Assembly: GCA_031279155.1 (NCBI GenBank)
Contig: JAITJB010000221.1
Span: forward strand, 1-34,379
Source of the DNA: Deltaproteobacteria bacterium
GTDB taxonomy: Bacteria > Desulfobacterota > Desulfarculia > Adiutricales > Adiutricaceae
Direction: 5' to 3'
DNA: 34,379 nt
Shown here: positions 15,441 to 23,678 of the stretch, piece by piece
Numbering within the stretch: the stretch's first letter is position 1
Layout: each line of letters begins with the position of its first letter
The notes under the pieces: model-generated
What the model was told of the DNA's origin: nothing
Database searches by the model: none
The model's input: the letters and a program-made list of their open reading frames with translations, nothing else
Translations under genes and position numbers: made by a program

Positions 15441-18113
15441 TTAGTCGCCTAAATGATAATTTTTGGCAAAAACCCTTTCATCTTCTAAGCTATTGACCAA
15501 GCCGTCCAAGCGGGCCTCTCTTAAGGCTGAGAGGACCTTTTGAATGCCCGGCCCTGGGGGGAGCCCTAGGGCTAATAGATCGTCCCCGCCAACTAAGGGG
15601 CTGACTTTACGGTAAATGGCCAAATAGGCCGCTCCGGCCCGATCGAGCGATTCCCCACGGGATTTGGCCATGATATATAAAATGCCTGGCCAAGAAAGAG
15701 TTGAGAAGAGCTTATCGATTTCACTTGGCTTAAGCTCGCCGCCAGCGCGGCGCCGGCGGTTGGAAGATAAGATCCAATTGAGCTTAGATCGCTCCGCTAT
15801 GAGCTCTTTAGCGGCTTTGCGGTGGGTCTCTAGGTTATCGGTCAAGCGCTCCAATTGAGCCTGGGAGAGGTTTTCAGTTAAGACCAGGTAATAGACTAGC
15901 CAAAAGTTAGACATCCTCTGGCCGCCAAAGGTCAATTGAAACCAAGATCTTACTTTAGAGACCTCTTTGAGAAATTCTTTTTGGTGGGCCATTAACTTTA
16001 ATTCTGGATGGATAGTAGTCAGTAACCCCAATTCCGAGAGTTTTTCTAAGGCTGGCTCGGCTTCGGCCTCCTGGCAGACGTACTTAAGTTCCGTTAAAAG
16101 CCTTCGAGGATGGATGTTATCAAAAAAACCATTGCGCACAGCGTTCTCAACTAGACTCAAAGTCATGCGGCTAATTTTAAAGCCTAGGCGAGCGGCAAAC
16201 CTTACGGCCCTAAAGGCCCTGGTCGGATCTTCGATGATACTTAAGCTATGTAGGACACGAATTAGCCCCTCCTTGATGTCCTGATAGCCACGGTAAAAAT
16301 CAAATAATTTACCGAAATCTTCCGATCCCAAACTGAGAGCCAAAGCGTTAATGGTAAAGTCCCGGCGCTGGAGATCTAGTTGGATTGAGGCTTTGGAGAC
16401 TACCGGTAGGGCCCCAGGGTATTCGTAGTATTCCACCCTGGCGCTAGAGAGATCGACTCTAATGCCGTCTGACAAGATGACCGTAGCCGTCTGAAACCTA
16501 GGATGCCTTTTGATCTTTTGGATATTGAGCTGACTTTGAATGGTATCTAAAAAGCCTCCCAGATCGCCGGTTAAGCAGATATCGAGATCGCCCACGGGCT
16601 TGAGCATAATAAGATCGCGGACCGTGCCGCCCACTAAGTAAAGTGACGATGAAACTTCTTTGGCAATCTGACCTAAATTAAAAACTAGATCTAGTATTTT
16701 GGCCGGCAGCCTATCTTCCATTAGGCCCCTGATGTTTTTTTCGTAGGGCCCGGTGCGCCCGCGCTTAAGTTCATCGGAAGCGCCCGAGGTTTCCCCGGCT
16801 AAGAGCCTTAGTAAATCCGTCCTGGTGATGACGCCAATGGCCCGGCCAGAGGGATCAATTATCGGGAGGATCCTTTGACCTTGATCGACAATCACGGCCT
16901 TAATTTCCCCAAAAGTTGCTTCCGGCGGCAGAGTCTGAAACTCGGTCGTCATAACCTCTTTGACCGGATAAGCCGTCAGCCCATGATAGATGGCCTTAGA
17001 GAGGGTGTGTTCGCTTACGATACCGGTAGTCCGGCCCTCAAGATCGGTTGCCAAAAGAACGTTTAAGCTGAAGCGGACCATCATGTCCATGGCTTCGGTT
17101 AAGGGCCTTTCTTCGCGTACGGTAATGGGCGGATGGACCATGATGTTAAAAGCGCTATAGAGGCGGCCCAAGGTATTTTTTAAGCTATCTTCCAGCATAG
17201 CCCGGGCTTCTTGGAGGCTTTTTCCCCGGATAGCCGCCGCTGCCGCCGCCGCATGCCCGCCCCCGCCCAAGGCTAAAGCGATTTGACTTACGTCAAAATC
17301 CCGCAGCCTAGAGCGGCAGACTACTTGGACCAAGCTTTCCATCTCAACTAAGAGAAATAATAGATCAGCCCCCAAAATATCGACCATCTTGTGGGCTAAG
17401 ACGGCCACATCCTCGATGTGGTTTTCGCGTCTAGCCATGGCCACGACCAAATTGCGGCCCCTAGTCTCCCTGGTTTCGGAATTTAAAATGAGCTCATTTA
17501 AAAGCGAGAGCTGCTCAGCTGTAAGCTCCCGGGAGGTGAGTTCGGAAACTACCGAAAGATCGGCGCCCATCTCAACTAGCCAGGCCGCGCTCATCAGATC
17601 CATCGGGGTAGTTGACCCAAAAGTAAAGGCTCCCGTGTCCTCATATAAGCCCAAAGCGAGCATGGTGGCTTCTTGCGGCGATAGTGGGAGATTTTGCTCG
17701 CGGATGAGCCCGGTCATGATGGTGACGTTAGCCCCCACCATCTTAACTACTTCTAAGCTGCCTTTAAGATCGCCGGGACTATCGGGATGGTGATCGTAGA
17801 GGTGGATATCGAGAGAGGGGTTTTCTAAGCAAGGGGTAGCCGCACCCAAGCGGTCGCGCTGCCTGGTATCGACGACAACTAGTTTGGAAACCGACTTAAA
17901 GTCCAGATCTTTTGGCCTTACCACATCAAAATAATATAAAAGCGATTGGATGAAAAAATTTCTGATGTTGCGGCCCTGCCCCCCTGGAAAGAGCATGACG
18001 GCCTCAGGATAGAGCTTAGTAGCCGCAACCATGGAAGCCACAGCGTCGTAATCGGGGTTAACGTGCGTGGTGATGACCGTAGGCGCCTTGATGGCCTTTC
18101 CTCTATCGGTCAT
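15441..18113 (-). CDS. DHH phosphoesterase - CBS pair - tRNA nucleotidyltransferase fusion
   Basis: An 890-residue cytoplasmic fusion. Residues 1-315 form a DHH/DHHA1 phosphoesterase module: DTRQRDR (82-88), DHH at 107-109 and the GGGGHAAAA glycine loop (283-291), as in nanoRNases. Residues about 323-440 contain two CBS motifs, each ending near GIVSEHTL and GVITRTDL, a likely nucleotide sensor. Residues about 468-890 are a class II poly(A) polymerase/CCA enzyme: LVGGTVRD (493-500), the metal-binding pair Asp509/Asp511 (GDLDI), RRDFTINAL (583-591) and EDPTRAFRAVRFAARLGF. Relatives in deltaproteobacteria and Aquificae are A-adding or CCA-adding tRNA enzymes; which specificity applies here is not certain. 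It starts only 2 nt after the XerC/D stop. Confidence 0.93.
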   Translation of the reverse strand: MTDRGKAIKAPTVITTHVNPDYDAVASMVAATKLYPEAVMLFPGGQGRNIRNFFIQSLLYYFDVVRPKDLDFKSVSKLVVVDTRQRDRLGAATPCLENPSLDIHLYDHHPDSPGDLKGSLEVVKMVGANVTIMTGLIREQNLPLSPQEATMLALGLYEDTGAFTFGSTTPMDLMSAAWLVEMGADLSVVSELTSRELTAEQLSLLNELILNSETRETRGRNLVVAMARRENHIEDVAVLAHKMVDILGADLLFLLVEMESLVQVVCRSRLRDFDVSQIALALGGGGHAAAAAAAIRGKSLQEARAMLEDSLKNTLGRLYSAFNIMVHPPITVREERPLTEAMDMMVRFSLNVLLATDLEGRTTGIVSEHTLSKAIYHGLTAYPVKEVMTTEFQTLPPEATFGEIKAVIVDQGQRILPIIDPSGRAIGVITRTDLLRLLAGETSGASDELKRGRTGPYEKNIRGLMEDRLPAKILDLVFNLGQIAKEVSSSLYLVGGTVRDLIMLKPVGDLDICLTGDLGGFLDTIQSQLNIQKIKRHPRFQTATVILSDGIRVDLSSARVEYYEYPGALPVVSKASIQLDLQRRDFTINALALSLGSEDFGKLFDFYRGYQDIKEGLIRVLHSLSIIEDPTRAFRAVRFAARLGFKISRMTLSLVENAVRNGFFDNIHPRRLLTELKYVCQEAEAEPALEKLSELGLLTTIHPELKLMAHQKEFLKEVSKVRSWFQLTFGGQRMSNFWLVYYLVLTENLSQAQLERLTDNLETHRKAAKELIAERSKLNWILSSNRRRRAGGELKPSEIDKLFSTLSWPGILYIMAKSRGESLDRAGAAYLAIYRKVSPLVGGDDLLALGLPPGPGIQKVLSALREARLDGLVNSLEDERVFAKNYHLGD

Positions 18114-18115
18114 AT

Positions 18116-19231
18116 CTAGCCATCACTTCTAGGATGGAAGCAGCGGTGGACCTCATCTAAGCGCTTGATTTCCACTTTAAGGTAAACTTCCGTGGTGCCC
18201 AACGACTCGTGACCCAACATCATCTGAACAGAGCGTAAATCAGCTCCGCCCTCTAAAAGATGGGTAGCAAAGGAGTGCCTTAAAACGTGGGGCGAGAGAT
18301 CGGGAAGGCCGGCTTCTTTGGCGATTTCAGCTATCAGCCGCCAAAGGTACTGCCTAGAGAGCCTTTGGCCGCGTTTATTTAAAAAAACATTGGGCGGAGA
18401 GTTTTTTACTGTGAGCTTTGGCCGGCCGTATTTTAGCCACATGCCTAAGAGCTTTTGGGCCATCTCGCCAATGGGAACCAATCGCTCTTTAGATCCTTTC
18501 CCGCGAACCCTTAAAAATCCTTCTTTTAAATTTAGGTTAGCTAAGGGCAGATCTAAGAGTTCCGATGCCCTAAGGCCCCCGGCGTATAAGACCTCTAGCA
18601 TGGTCCGGTTGCGAAGCCCAAAGAGATCGTTAATGTCCGGATAAGTCACCAGCCTCTCCATGGCCTCTTTATCCAAGGCTTTGGGCAGAGGCTTAGGGAC
18701 CTTAGAACCCGGGATCCTAACCGCCGGGTTTTGGTCGAGCGCGCCCTCAATCTCCAAAAAGGCGCACCAGCCCCGGATGGCCGAAAGTTTTCTGGCCCGG
18801 CTGCGCGGGCCTAAGCCATCTACCTCAATTAAATGAGTTACATAACTTAAAATAGATTCCGGCTTGATCTGCCCTGGCTCAGTTATGCCTATCTCACCTA
18901 GGTAACGAAAAAAAGAACTTAAATCATAACCATAGGCATCCAAAGTATGGCCAGATAAGCCTCTTTCCACCCTTAAGTGCCCAAGGTAGCTATCGAGGGT
19001 GATTTCCAAGGCCTGAAGTTTTTGGTCAGCCAGGACTTCATGGTCAGCCTGGGCTTTTGGGTCGGCCTGGAATTTTTGGTCCTCCTGAAGTTTATGGCTA
19101 GCTTGGGCTTTTCTGTCAGCCTGGGCTTCTCTGTCGGCCTGGACTTTTCTGTCGGCCTTAGCTGCGGTCTTAGATGATTGAGGCTTTGGGCTTACATTGG
19201 TATCTCTAGGTTTTGGTTTCTTGGGAGCCAA
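18116..19231 (-). CDS. Tyrosine recombinase XerC/XerD with repeat-encoded N-terminal extension
   Basis: A site-specific recombinase of the Xer type, normally resolving chromosome dimers at dif with FtsK. The full catalytic set is visible: Arg221 (AGGLRASELLDL), Lys245 (GKGSKER), His315 and Arg318 (SPHVLRHSFATHLL), His341 (LGHESL) and Tyr350 (TTEVYLKV). The SAM-like core-binding domain begins near residue 75. The first 75 residues are extra: a basic start (MAPKKPKPRD) and six-residue repeats of the KAQADR type encoded by an 18-bp tandem repeat, predicted helical and highly charged. The TTG start at 19231 is supported by GGAG 8 nt upstream. XerC versus XerD cannot be decided. It leads an operon with the DHH-CBS-PAP gene, which argues for a housekeeping Xer rather than a mobile-element integrase. 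Confidence 0.92.
   Translation of the reverse strand: MAPKKPKPRDTNVSPKPQSSKTAAKADRKVQADREAQADRKAQASHKLQEDQKFQADPKAQADHEVLADQKLQALEITLDSYLGHLRVERGLSGHTLDAYGYDLSSFFRYLGEIGITEPGQIKPESILSYVTHLIEVDGLGPRSRARKLSAIRGWCAFLEIEGALDQNPAVRIPGSKVPKPLPKALDKEAMERLVTYPDINDLFGLRNRTMLEVLYAGGLRASELLDLPLANLNLKEGFLRVRGKGSKERLVPIGEMAQKLLGMWLKYGRPKLTVKNSPPNVFLNKRGQRLSRQYLWRLIAEIAKEAGLPDLSPHVLRHSFATHLLEGGADLRSVQMMLGHESLGTTEVYLKVEIKRLDEVHRCFHPRSDG
19003..19164. repeat. 18-bp tandem repeat in the 5' part of the XerC/D gene, about 9 units
   Basis: Plus-strand units resemble TTCTGTCAGCCTGGGCTT, TTCTGTCGGCCTGGACTT and TTGGGTCGGCCTGGAATT. The period is a multiple of three, so each unit adds six residues (such as KAQADR, KFQADP or KLQEDQ) to the N-terminal extension. 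Confidence 0.9.
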
Positions 19232-19401
19232 TTTTCATCTCCTAATCTGTTTGGCCAAAAACCTAGGCCAAGAATTTAGGTTTTCTCGCTCTTATTTTAT
19301 CATAATTTCACTTCATGAGCCTACCTAAACTCTAAAGCCCTCGCTTACGCTATGTTCCTCAGATGAGTTGACTTAGATAACGTTACTTTTTCTTTTTATA
19401 A

Positions 19402-19458
19402 GGAGAATCTAAGATTTCCTAGAAGGACAATCTAAAAATTCTTATCTGGACAATCTAA
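19402..19458. repeat. Three 11-bp iterons at exact 23-bp spacing
   Basis: GGAGAATCTAA (19402), GGACAATCTAA (19425) and GGACAATCTAA (19448) are spaced exactly 23 bp apart, slightly more than two helical turns. The intervening bases are only loosely similar. This looks like an array of binding sites for one protein on one face of the DNA. Confidence 0.6.
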
Positions 19459-19569
19459 GAAAATATTTTTATGGCGTGGGCTCAGTAGGCCTTTGGCCGC
19501 GACATCAAAACGCCGCCGGAAAACTAAAAAAAATTTAGACTTTTGTTTGGTCCAATATTCCCGATTATC

Positions 19570-19598
19570 TTGAGTAAAATCTAGCCACCATGTAAAAT
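19570..19598 (+). promoter_or_regulatory. Sigma-70-like promoter for the DJ-1/PfpI gene
   Basis: TTGAGT (19570-19575), a 17-nt spacer and TAAAAT (19593-19598), about 78 nt before the start codon. The iterons lie 110-170 bp upstream. Confidence 0.5.
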
Positions 19599-19675
19599 AA
19601 TGACATCTTGGTGGACCTGTTCTACCCATGTTTTAGGAAAGCCAAAAACCAATACTTCCCAGGAGGATCTCTTAC

Positions 19676-20263
19676 ATGGCATCCAAAAAGATTCTGTTTT
19701 TAGTTGGCGATTTTGTCGAAGATCTGGAAATCATGGTGCCCTTCCAAGCCTTAGCGGCTGTTGGCCACCAAGTTTTCGCCGTCTGCCCGGGCAAAAAAGC
19801 CGGCGATCTGGTCCGCACGGCCATCCACGATGGCGAGGGCGATCAGACCTATTCGGAGAAAAGGGGCCATAATTTTGTTTTAAACGCCGATTTTGATTCG
19901 GTTAAGACCCCTGACTACGACGCCCTGGTCGTCCCCGGCGGCCGGGCCCCGGAATACCTGCGGCTAAACCAAAGGTTACTGGAAATCGTCAGGGAATTTG
20001 ATGCGGCTAAAAAGCCCATCGCCGCCGTCTGCCACGGGCCGCAGATCCTCATTTCGGCTGGCGTCCTTAAGGGCCGTACGGCTACCGCCTACCCGGCCGT
20101 CCAACCCGACGTCGTTGACTGCGGCTGCAACTGGTCGCCGACAACTCCGGGGTTAGATAACGCCGTAACCGACGGTAACCTCGTAACCGCCCCGGCCTGG
20201 TCGGCCCATCCGGCTTGGCTGGCCGCCTTCTTGAAGGTCTTGGGCACTAAGATCGAGCTTTAA
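19676..20263 (+). CDS. DJ-1/PfpI family protein (class I glutamine amidotransferase-like fold)
   Basis: A 195-residue cytoplasmic protein. The nucleophile elbow AAVCHGPQIL carries Cys119 and His120, and GDFVEDLE near the N-terminus supplies the conserved acidic residue (probably Glu15). GGRAPEYLR (88-96) is the typical PfpI block. Members act as stress-related proteases, glyoxalases or deglycases, and the sequence alone does not choose among these. The ATG has an AGGAGG ribosome binding site about 7 nt upstream. It is monocistronic, with its own promoter and terminator. Confidence 0.92.
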   Translation: MASKKILFLVGDFVEDLEIMVPFQALAAVGHQVFAVCPGKKAGDLVRTAIHDGEGDQTYSEKRGHNFVLNADFDSVKTPDYDALVVPGGRAPEYLRLNQRLLEIVREFDAAKKPIAAVCHGPQILISAGVLKGRTATAYPAVQPDVVDCGCNWSPTTPGLDNAVTDGNLVTAPAWSAHPAWLAAFLKVLGTKIEL

Positions 20264-20620
20264 AAAGGCCTCCCCTCCGGGCCGCCAGGTGGCCCGGAAA
20301 TAAGGCTCCCCCATTAAGCCCCCGCCCCCGGCTTTTTTTGAGCCTCTCTAGCGAGCGATCGCTCTGGCCAGGCCGGGTTTTTTTTGGTAAAATCAAGCTA
20401 TCGTCAAGAAATAATTAGACCCAAGGCCTATAAAATATCAGTATAAAACATGCTTGGGTAGTGTAAAGCCATTGACAGTTTTTAGGATCACAAAAATTGC
20501 GCGCCCCATTTTTTGGGCGCCCCATAAATTTTGGGTTGGCTTTAAGCCGGATAATTTTTTAAATTTATTTTCATCACAGGCGTAAGTCATCCCTTTTCAC
20601 TTTCCTTTCGGGGGTTATAC
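20264..20620. other. Non-coding region between the DJ-1/PfpI gene and ppdK
   Basis: These 357 bases hold the DJ-1 terminators (20277-20339), a 12-bp palindrome GAGCGATCGCTC (20354-20365) followed by another T-run, and an inverted repeat ACCCAAG (20419) / CTTGGGT (20453) surrounding TATAAA-like elements. There is also a TTGACA (20472) without a good -10, and a GC hairpin GCGCCC/GGGCGC near 20502-20520. The ppdK promoter must be here but I cannot single it out. Confidence 0.5.
20277..20339 (+). terminator. Tandem terminator hairpins after the DJ-1/PfpI gene
   Basis: A strong hairpin CCGGGCC/GGCCCGG (20277-20297) is followed by a second, weaker one, AAGCC/GGCTT (20316-20334), which runs directly into a T7 tract. 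Confidence 0.65.
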
Positions 20621-23600
20621 ATGGCTACTAAAATGGTTTATTCGTTCGGGGGCGCCAAGACTGATGGTCACGGCGGCCTGAGGAACCTTTTAGGTGGTAA
20701 AGGCGCTAACCTAGCGGAAATGGCCCGCATAGGTCTGCCAGTCCCGGCTGGCTTCACCATCACCACCGAGGTCTGCACCGCCTATTATGAAAGCGGCAAA
20801 AAATTCCCAGTCAAGCTCTTTGACCATGTCAACGAGGCCCTGGCTAAGGTGGAAAAACACATGGGAGCCAAATTCGGGTCAGCCGAAAACCCACTTTTGG
20901 TCTCCTGCCGCTCTGGGGCCCGGGTCTCAATGCCTGGCATGATGGACACCGTCCTTAACATCGGCTTAAACGATTCCACGGTTGAGGGCTTAATCGCTAA
21001 AACCGGTAACCCGCGCTTTGCCTACGACTCCTACCGCCGCTTCGTGGCCATGTATGGCGACGTGGTCCTCGGCCTAAAACCGGAGACGGACAAGGAAAAG
21101 GATCCCTTCGATGAGATAATCGAAAAGGTCAAGCGCGATAAGGGCTACCATAGCGACGTGGAACTTACGGAAGATGATCTCAAAAATTTACTGACGGCCT
21201 TTAAAGATCTCATCCACCGCAAAACCGGTCACCCCTTCCCGGAAAAGCCCCAAGATCAGCTATGGGGCGCCATCGGGGCCGTTTTTGAATCCTGGATGAT
21301 CCCAAGGGCCCATGAGTACCGTAAGCTCTACCAGATCCCTGAAACTTGGGGGACAGCCGTTAACGTCCAGGCCATGGTCTTCGGCAACATGGGCGTAACT
21401 TCGGCGACCGGCGTGGCCTTCTCCCGCGATCCCTCAACGGGTGAAAACTATTTCTACGGCGAATACCTAACCAACGCCCAGGGCGAAGACGTGGTGGCCG
21501 GCATCCGCACCCCCAACCCCATTAACCGGGCCAAAAAGCTGCCCGAAGGGGTTGAAACCACTTTAGCCGACGAGATGCCCAAGCTCTACCAAGAACTCGA
21601 CTCCATCCGTTTGACGCTGGAATCTCACTACCGCGACATGCAGGACATCGAGTTTACCATCCAAGAGGGAAAACTTTGGATGCTCCAATGCCGAAATGGC
21701 AAGCGCACGGCCCAAGCGGCTATTAAGATAGTCTTAGATTTAGTTAGCGAAAAACTCATCACCAAGCGCGAGGCCGTTCTTCGGATAGATCCCCACCAGT
21801 TAACCCAACTACTCCTACCGACCTTTGATATTAAAGATCCCAAATACCTAAAGCGCCATATATTGGCCAAGGGCTTACCGGCCTCCCCCGGGGCGGCCTT
21901 GGGCCAGGTGTATTTTTCCGCCGCCGAGGCCGAAGCCCACGCCGCTAGCGGGACTAAGGTTATCTTGGTTCGGGAGGAGACCAGCCCCGAAGACATCAAG
22001 GGCATGAACGCTGCCCAAGGCATCTTGACCTCTCGCGGCGGCATGACCAGCCACGCCGCCGTCGTGGCTCGCGGCATGGGCCGCACCTGCGTAGCCGGGG
22101 CCACCATTAACGTCGATTACCACCGCGACCGCTTTACCGCTTCTGACGGCACCGTCATCCATCAAGGCGATTGGATCTCTTTGGACGGCACCTCTGGCGA
22201 GGTCATTAAAGGCGCCCTGCCCTCGGTTAAGGTGGAGCTGGGCGACGAGTTCAAGACCTTTATGCAGTGGGTGGAAGCCGAAAAGATCATGAAAGTCCGG
22301 GCCAACGCCGATACGCCCAACGACTCGGCTGTAGCCCGTCAATACGGAGCCGAGGGCATCGGATTGTGCCGGACCGAACACATGTTTTTTGAGTCCGACC
22401 GCATCGATCACGTTCGGGCCATGATCTTAGCCAACGATATAACTGGCCGGCAAAAGGCCTTGGATTCACTTCTGCCCATGCAGCGCCAAGATTTTGTGGG
22501 CTTATTTAAGGCCATGGACGGTTACCCGGTGACCATCCGCACCTTAGATCCGCCTCTCCACGAGTTTTTGCCTCAGGCCGAAAGCGATATCGAGGCCTTG
22601 GCTAAAAAGTTTAACCTGCCTTTAGAAAAGGTCAAAGAGCGCATAAATTCTCTTAAAGAGCAAAACCCCATGTTGGGGCTCCGCGGCTGCCGTCTAGGCA
22701 TCTTGTGGCCCGAGATAACGGCCATGCAGGCCCGGGCCATCTTTGAGGCCGTAATCGAGGCTTCAGCCGATGGGGTTAAGGTCTTACCGGAGATCATGAT
22801 ACCGCTCATCGGCAATGAAAAGGAGTTTATCCTCCAAAAGAAAGTTGTCGATAGCGTAGCTAAAGAAATCCAACTTCAGCGCGGCGTTAAGCTCCATTAC
22901 CTGGTCGGCACCATGATTGAGCTGCCTAGGGCGGCCTTAGTGGCCGATAAGGTGGCAGACGCCGGGGCGGAATTTTTCTCCTTTGGCACTAACGATCTTA
23001 CGCAGACAACTTACGGCCTCTCCCGCGATGACTCGGGCATCTTTTTACCCCAATACTTAGAGCAGAAAATTTGGGACCAAGATCCCTTTGTGACCCTCGA
23101 CCAAGAAGCCGTGGGGGAACTTATCGACATCGCCGTGGCCAAGGGCCGCTCTGTTAACCACAAACTTAAGATAGGCATCTGCGGCGAGCACGGAGGCGAC
23201 CCTGATAGCGTGGTCTTCTGCTTCAATGAAGGTTTTGACTACGTATCATGCTCACCTCACCGCGTGCCCTTAGCTAGATTGGCTTCGGCCCAGGCCTCTA
23301 TCCGGGAGAAGATGGCCGAAGAAGAAGTCAAAGAAGTCAAAAAACAAATGACCAAAAAAACCAAAGCCGAAAAAGAGCTGCCTAGAAAAGTTGGTCGCCC
23401 GAGAAAGTACCCGGAGAAAAAGAACACTGTTTCTATTAAGACTCTAACGACTAAAGTCACCATTACCCCTAATACCCCTAAGCAAACTAAGCCCAAGCTC
23501 GAGCCTTCTAAGCGCAAGGGTATCACCATTAATCCCGTGGCCATTAAGGCCATTGAAACCTTAAAGCCCATCCCCAAGCCGGGATCGCCCAACTATAAGC

Positions 23601-23668
23601 CGGTACCTAAACCCAAAGCCCCGGCTAAAACTACCGGCAAAACTGGTCCCAAAAAGACGACCAAATAG
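20621..23668 (+). CDS. ppdK: Pyruvate phosphate dikinase with basic C-terminal tail
   Basis: Catalyses the reversible conversion of pyruvate, ATP and phosphate to phosphoenolpyruvate, AMP and pyrophosphate. The N-terminal ATP-grasp part starts with GGKGANLAEMARIGLPVPAG (25-44). The swivelling domain carries the phospho-histidine at 478 (TSRGGMTSHAAVVARGMGR). The PEP/pyruvate barrel contains the catalytic cysteine near 854 (GICGEHGGDP). The normal enzyme of about 880-900 residues ends near SAQASI (about 893). This protein continues to 1015 with a lysine/proline-rich tail containing VGRPRKYP (924-931), which matches the core of an AT-hook. The tail is expected to be disordered. The gene ends in a shared bidirectional terminator facing the 2-oxoacid oxidoreductase operon, which works on the same metabolite. 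Confidence 0.96.
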   Translation: MATKMVYSFGGAKTDGHGGLRNLLGGKGANLAEMARIGLPVPAGFTITTEVCTAYYESGKKFPVKLFDHVNEALAKVEKHMGAKFGSAENPLLVSCRSGARVSMPGMMDTVLNIGLNDSTVEGLIAKTGNPRFAYDSYRRFVAMYGDVVLGLKPETDKEKDPFDEIIEKVKRDKGYHSDVELTEDDLKNLLTAFKDLIHRKTGHPFPEKPQDQLWGAIGAVFESWMIPRAHEYRKLYQIPETWGTAVNVQAMVFGNMGVTSATGVAFSRDPSTGENYFYGEYLTNAQGEDVVAGIRTPNPINRAKKLPEGVETTLADEMPKLYQELDSIRLTLESHYRDMQDIEFTIQEGKLWMLQCRNGKRTAQAAIKIVLDLVSEKLITKREAVLRIDPHQLTQLLLPTFDIKDPKYLKRHILAKGLPASPGAALGQVYFSAAEAEAHAASGTKVILVREETSPEDIKGMNAAQGILTSRGGMTSHAAVVARGMGRTCVAGATINVDYHRDRFTASDGTVIHQGDWISLDGTSGEVIKGALPSVKVELGDEFKTFMQWVEAEKIMKVRANADTPNDSAVARQYGAEGIGLCRTEHMFFESDRIDHVRAMILANDITGRQKALDSLLPMQRQDFVGLFKAMDGYPVTIRTLDPPLHEFLPQAESDIEALAKKFNLPLEKVKERINSLKEQNPMLGLRGCRLGILWPEITAMQARAIFEAVIEASADGVKVLPEIMIPLIGNEKEFILQKKVVDSVAKEIQLQRGVKLHYLVGTMIELPRAALVADKVADAGAEFFSFGTNDLTQTTYGLSRDDSGIFLPQYLEQKIWDQDPFVTLDQEAVGELIDIAVAKGRSVNHKLKIGICGEHGGDPDSVVFCFNEGFDYVSCSPHRVPLARLASAQASIREKMAEEEVKEVKKQMTKKTKAEKELPRKVGRPRKYPEKKNTVSIKTLTTKVTITPNTPKQTKPKLEPSKRKGITINPVAIKAIETLKPIPKPGSPNYKPVPKPKAPAKTTGKTGPKKTTK

Positions 23669-23678
23669 ACTACCAAAT

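Larger units (their letters stand above)
19232..19675. other. Divergent regulatory region between XerC/D and DJ-1/PfpI genes
   Basis: These 444 bases carry three spaced direct repeats (19402-19458) and a plausible plus-strand promoter (19570-19598). A TATGATAAAAT on the complement near 19300 could be the -10 for xerC/D, without a good -35. No coding frame is supported; the 65-codon complement frame at 19432-19629 overlaps the repeats and the promoter. Confidence 0.6.

Noticed and set aside
18116..19231. Xer protein as an integrase of a mobile element
   Set aside because: It is co-transcribed with a housekeeping tRNA enzyme, and there are no attachment sites, tRNA target, excisionase or cargo genes.
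19600..19872. 90-codon plus-strand frame overlapping the DJ-1 start
   Set aside because: It overlaps the DJ-1/PfpI gene in another frame, has no ribosome binding site and is arginine/serine-rich as expected of a shadow frame.
20354..20365. GAGCGATCGCTC palindrome as a phage or plasmid site
   Set aside because: A single 12-bp palindrome between two terminators has no supporting mobile-element context.
23257..23592. 111-codon complement frame with hydrophobic stretches
   Set aside because: It is antisense to the lysine-rich tail of PPDK; its leucine and phenylalanine content is the mirror of lysine codons.
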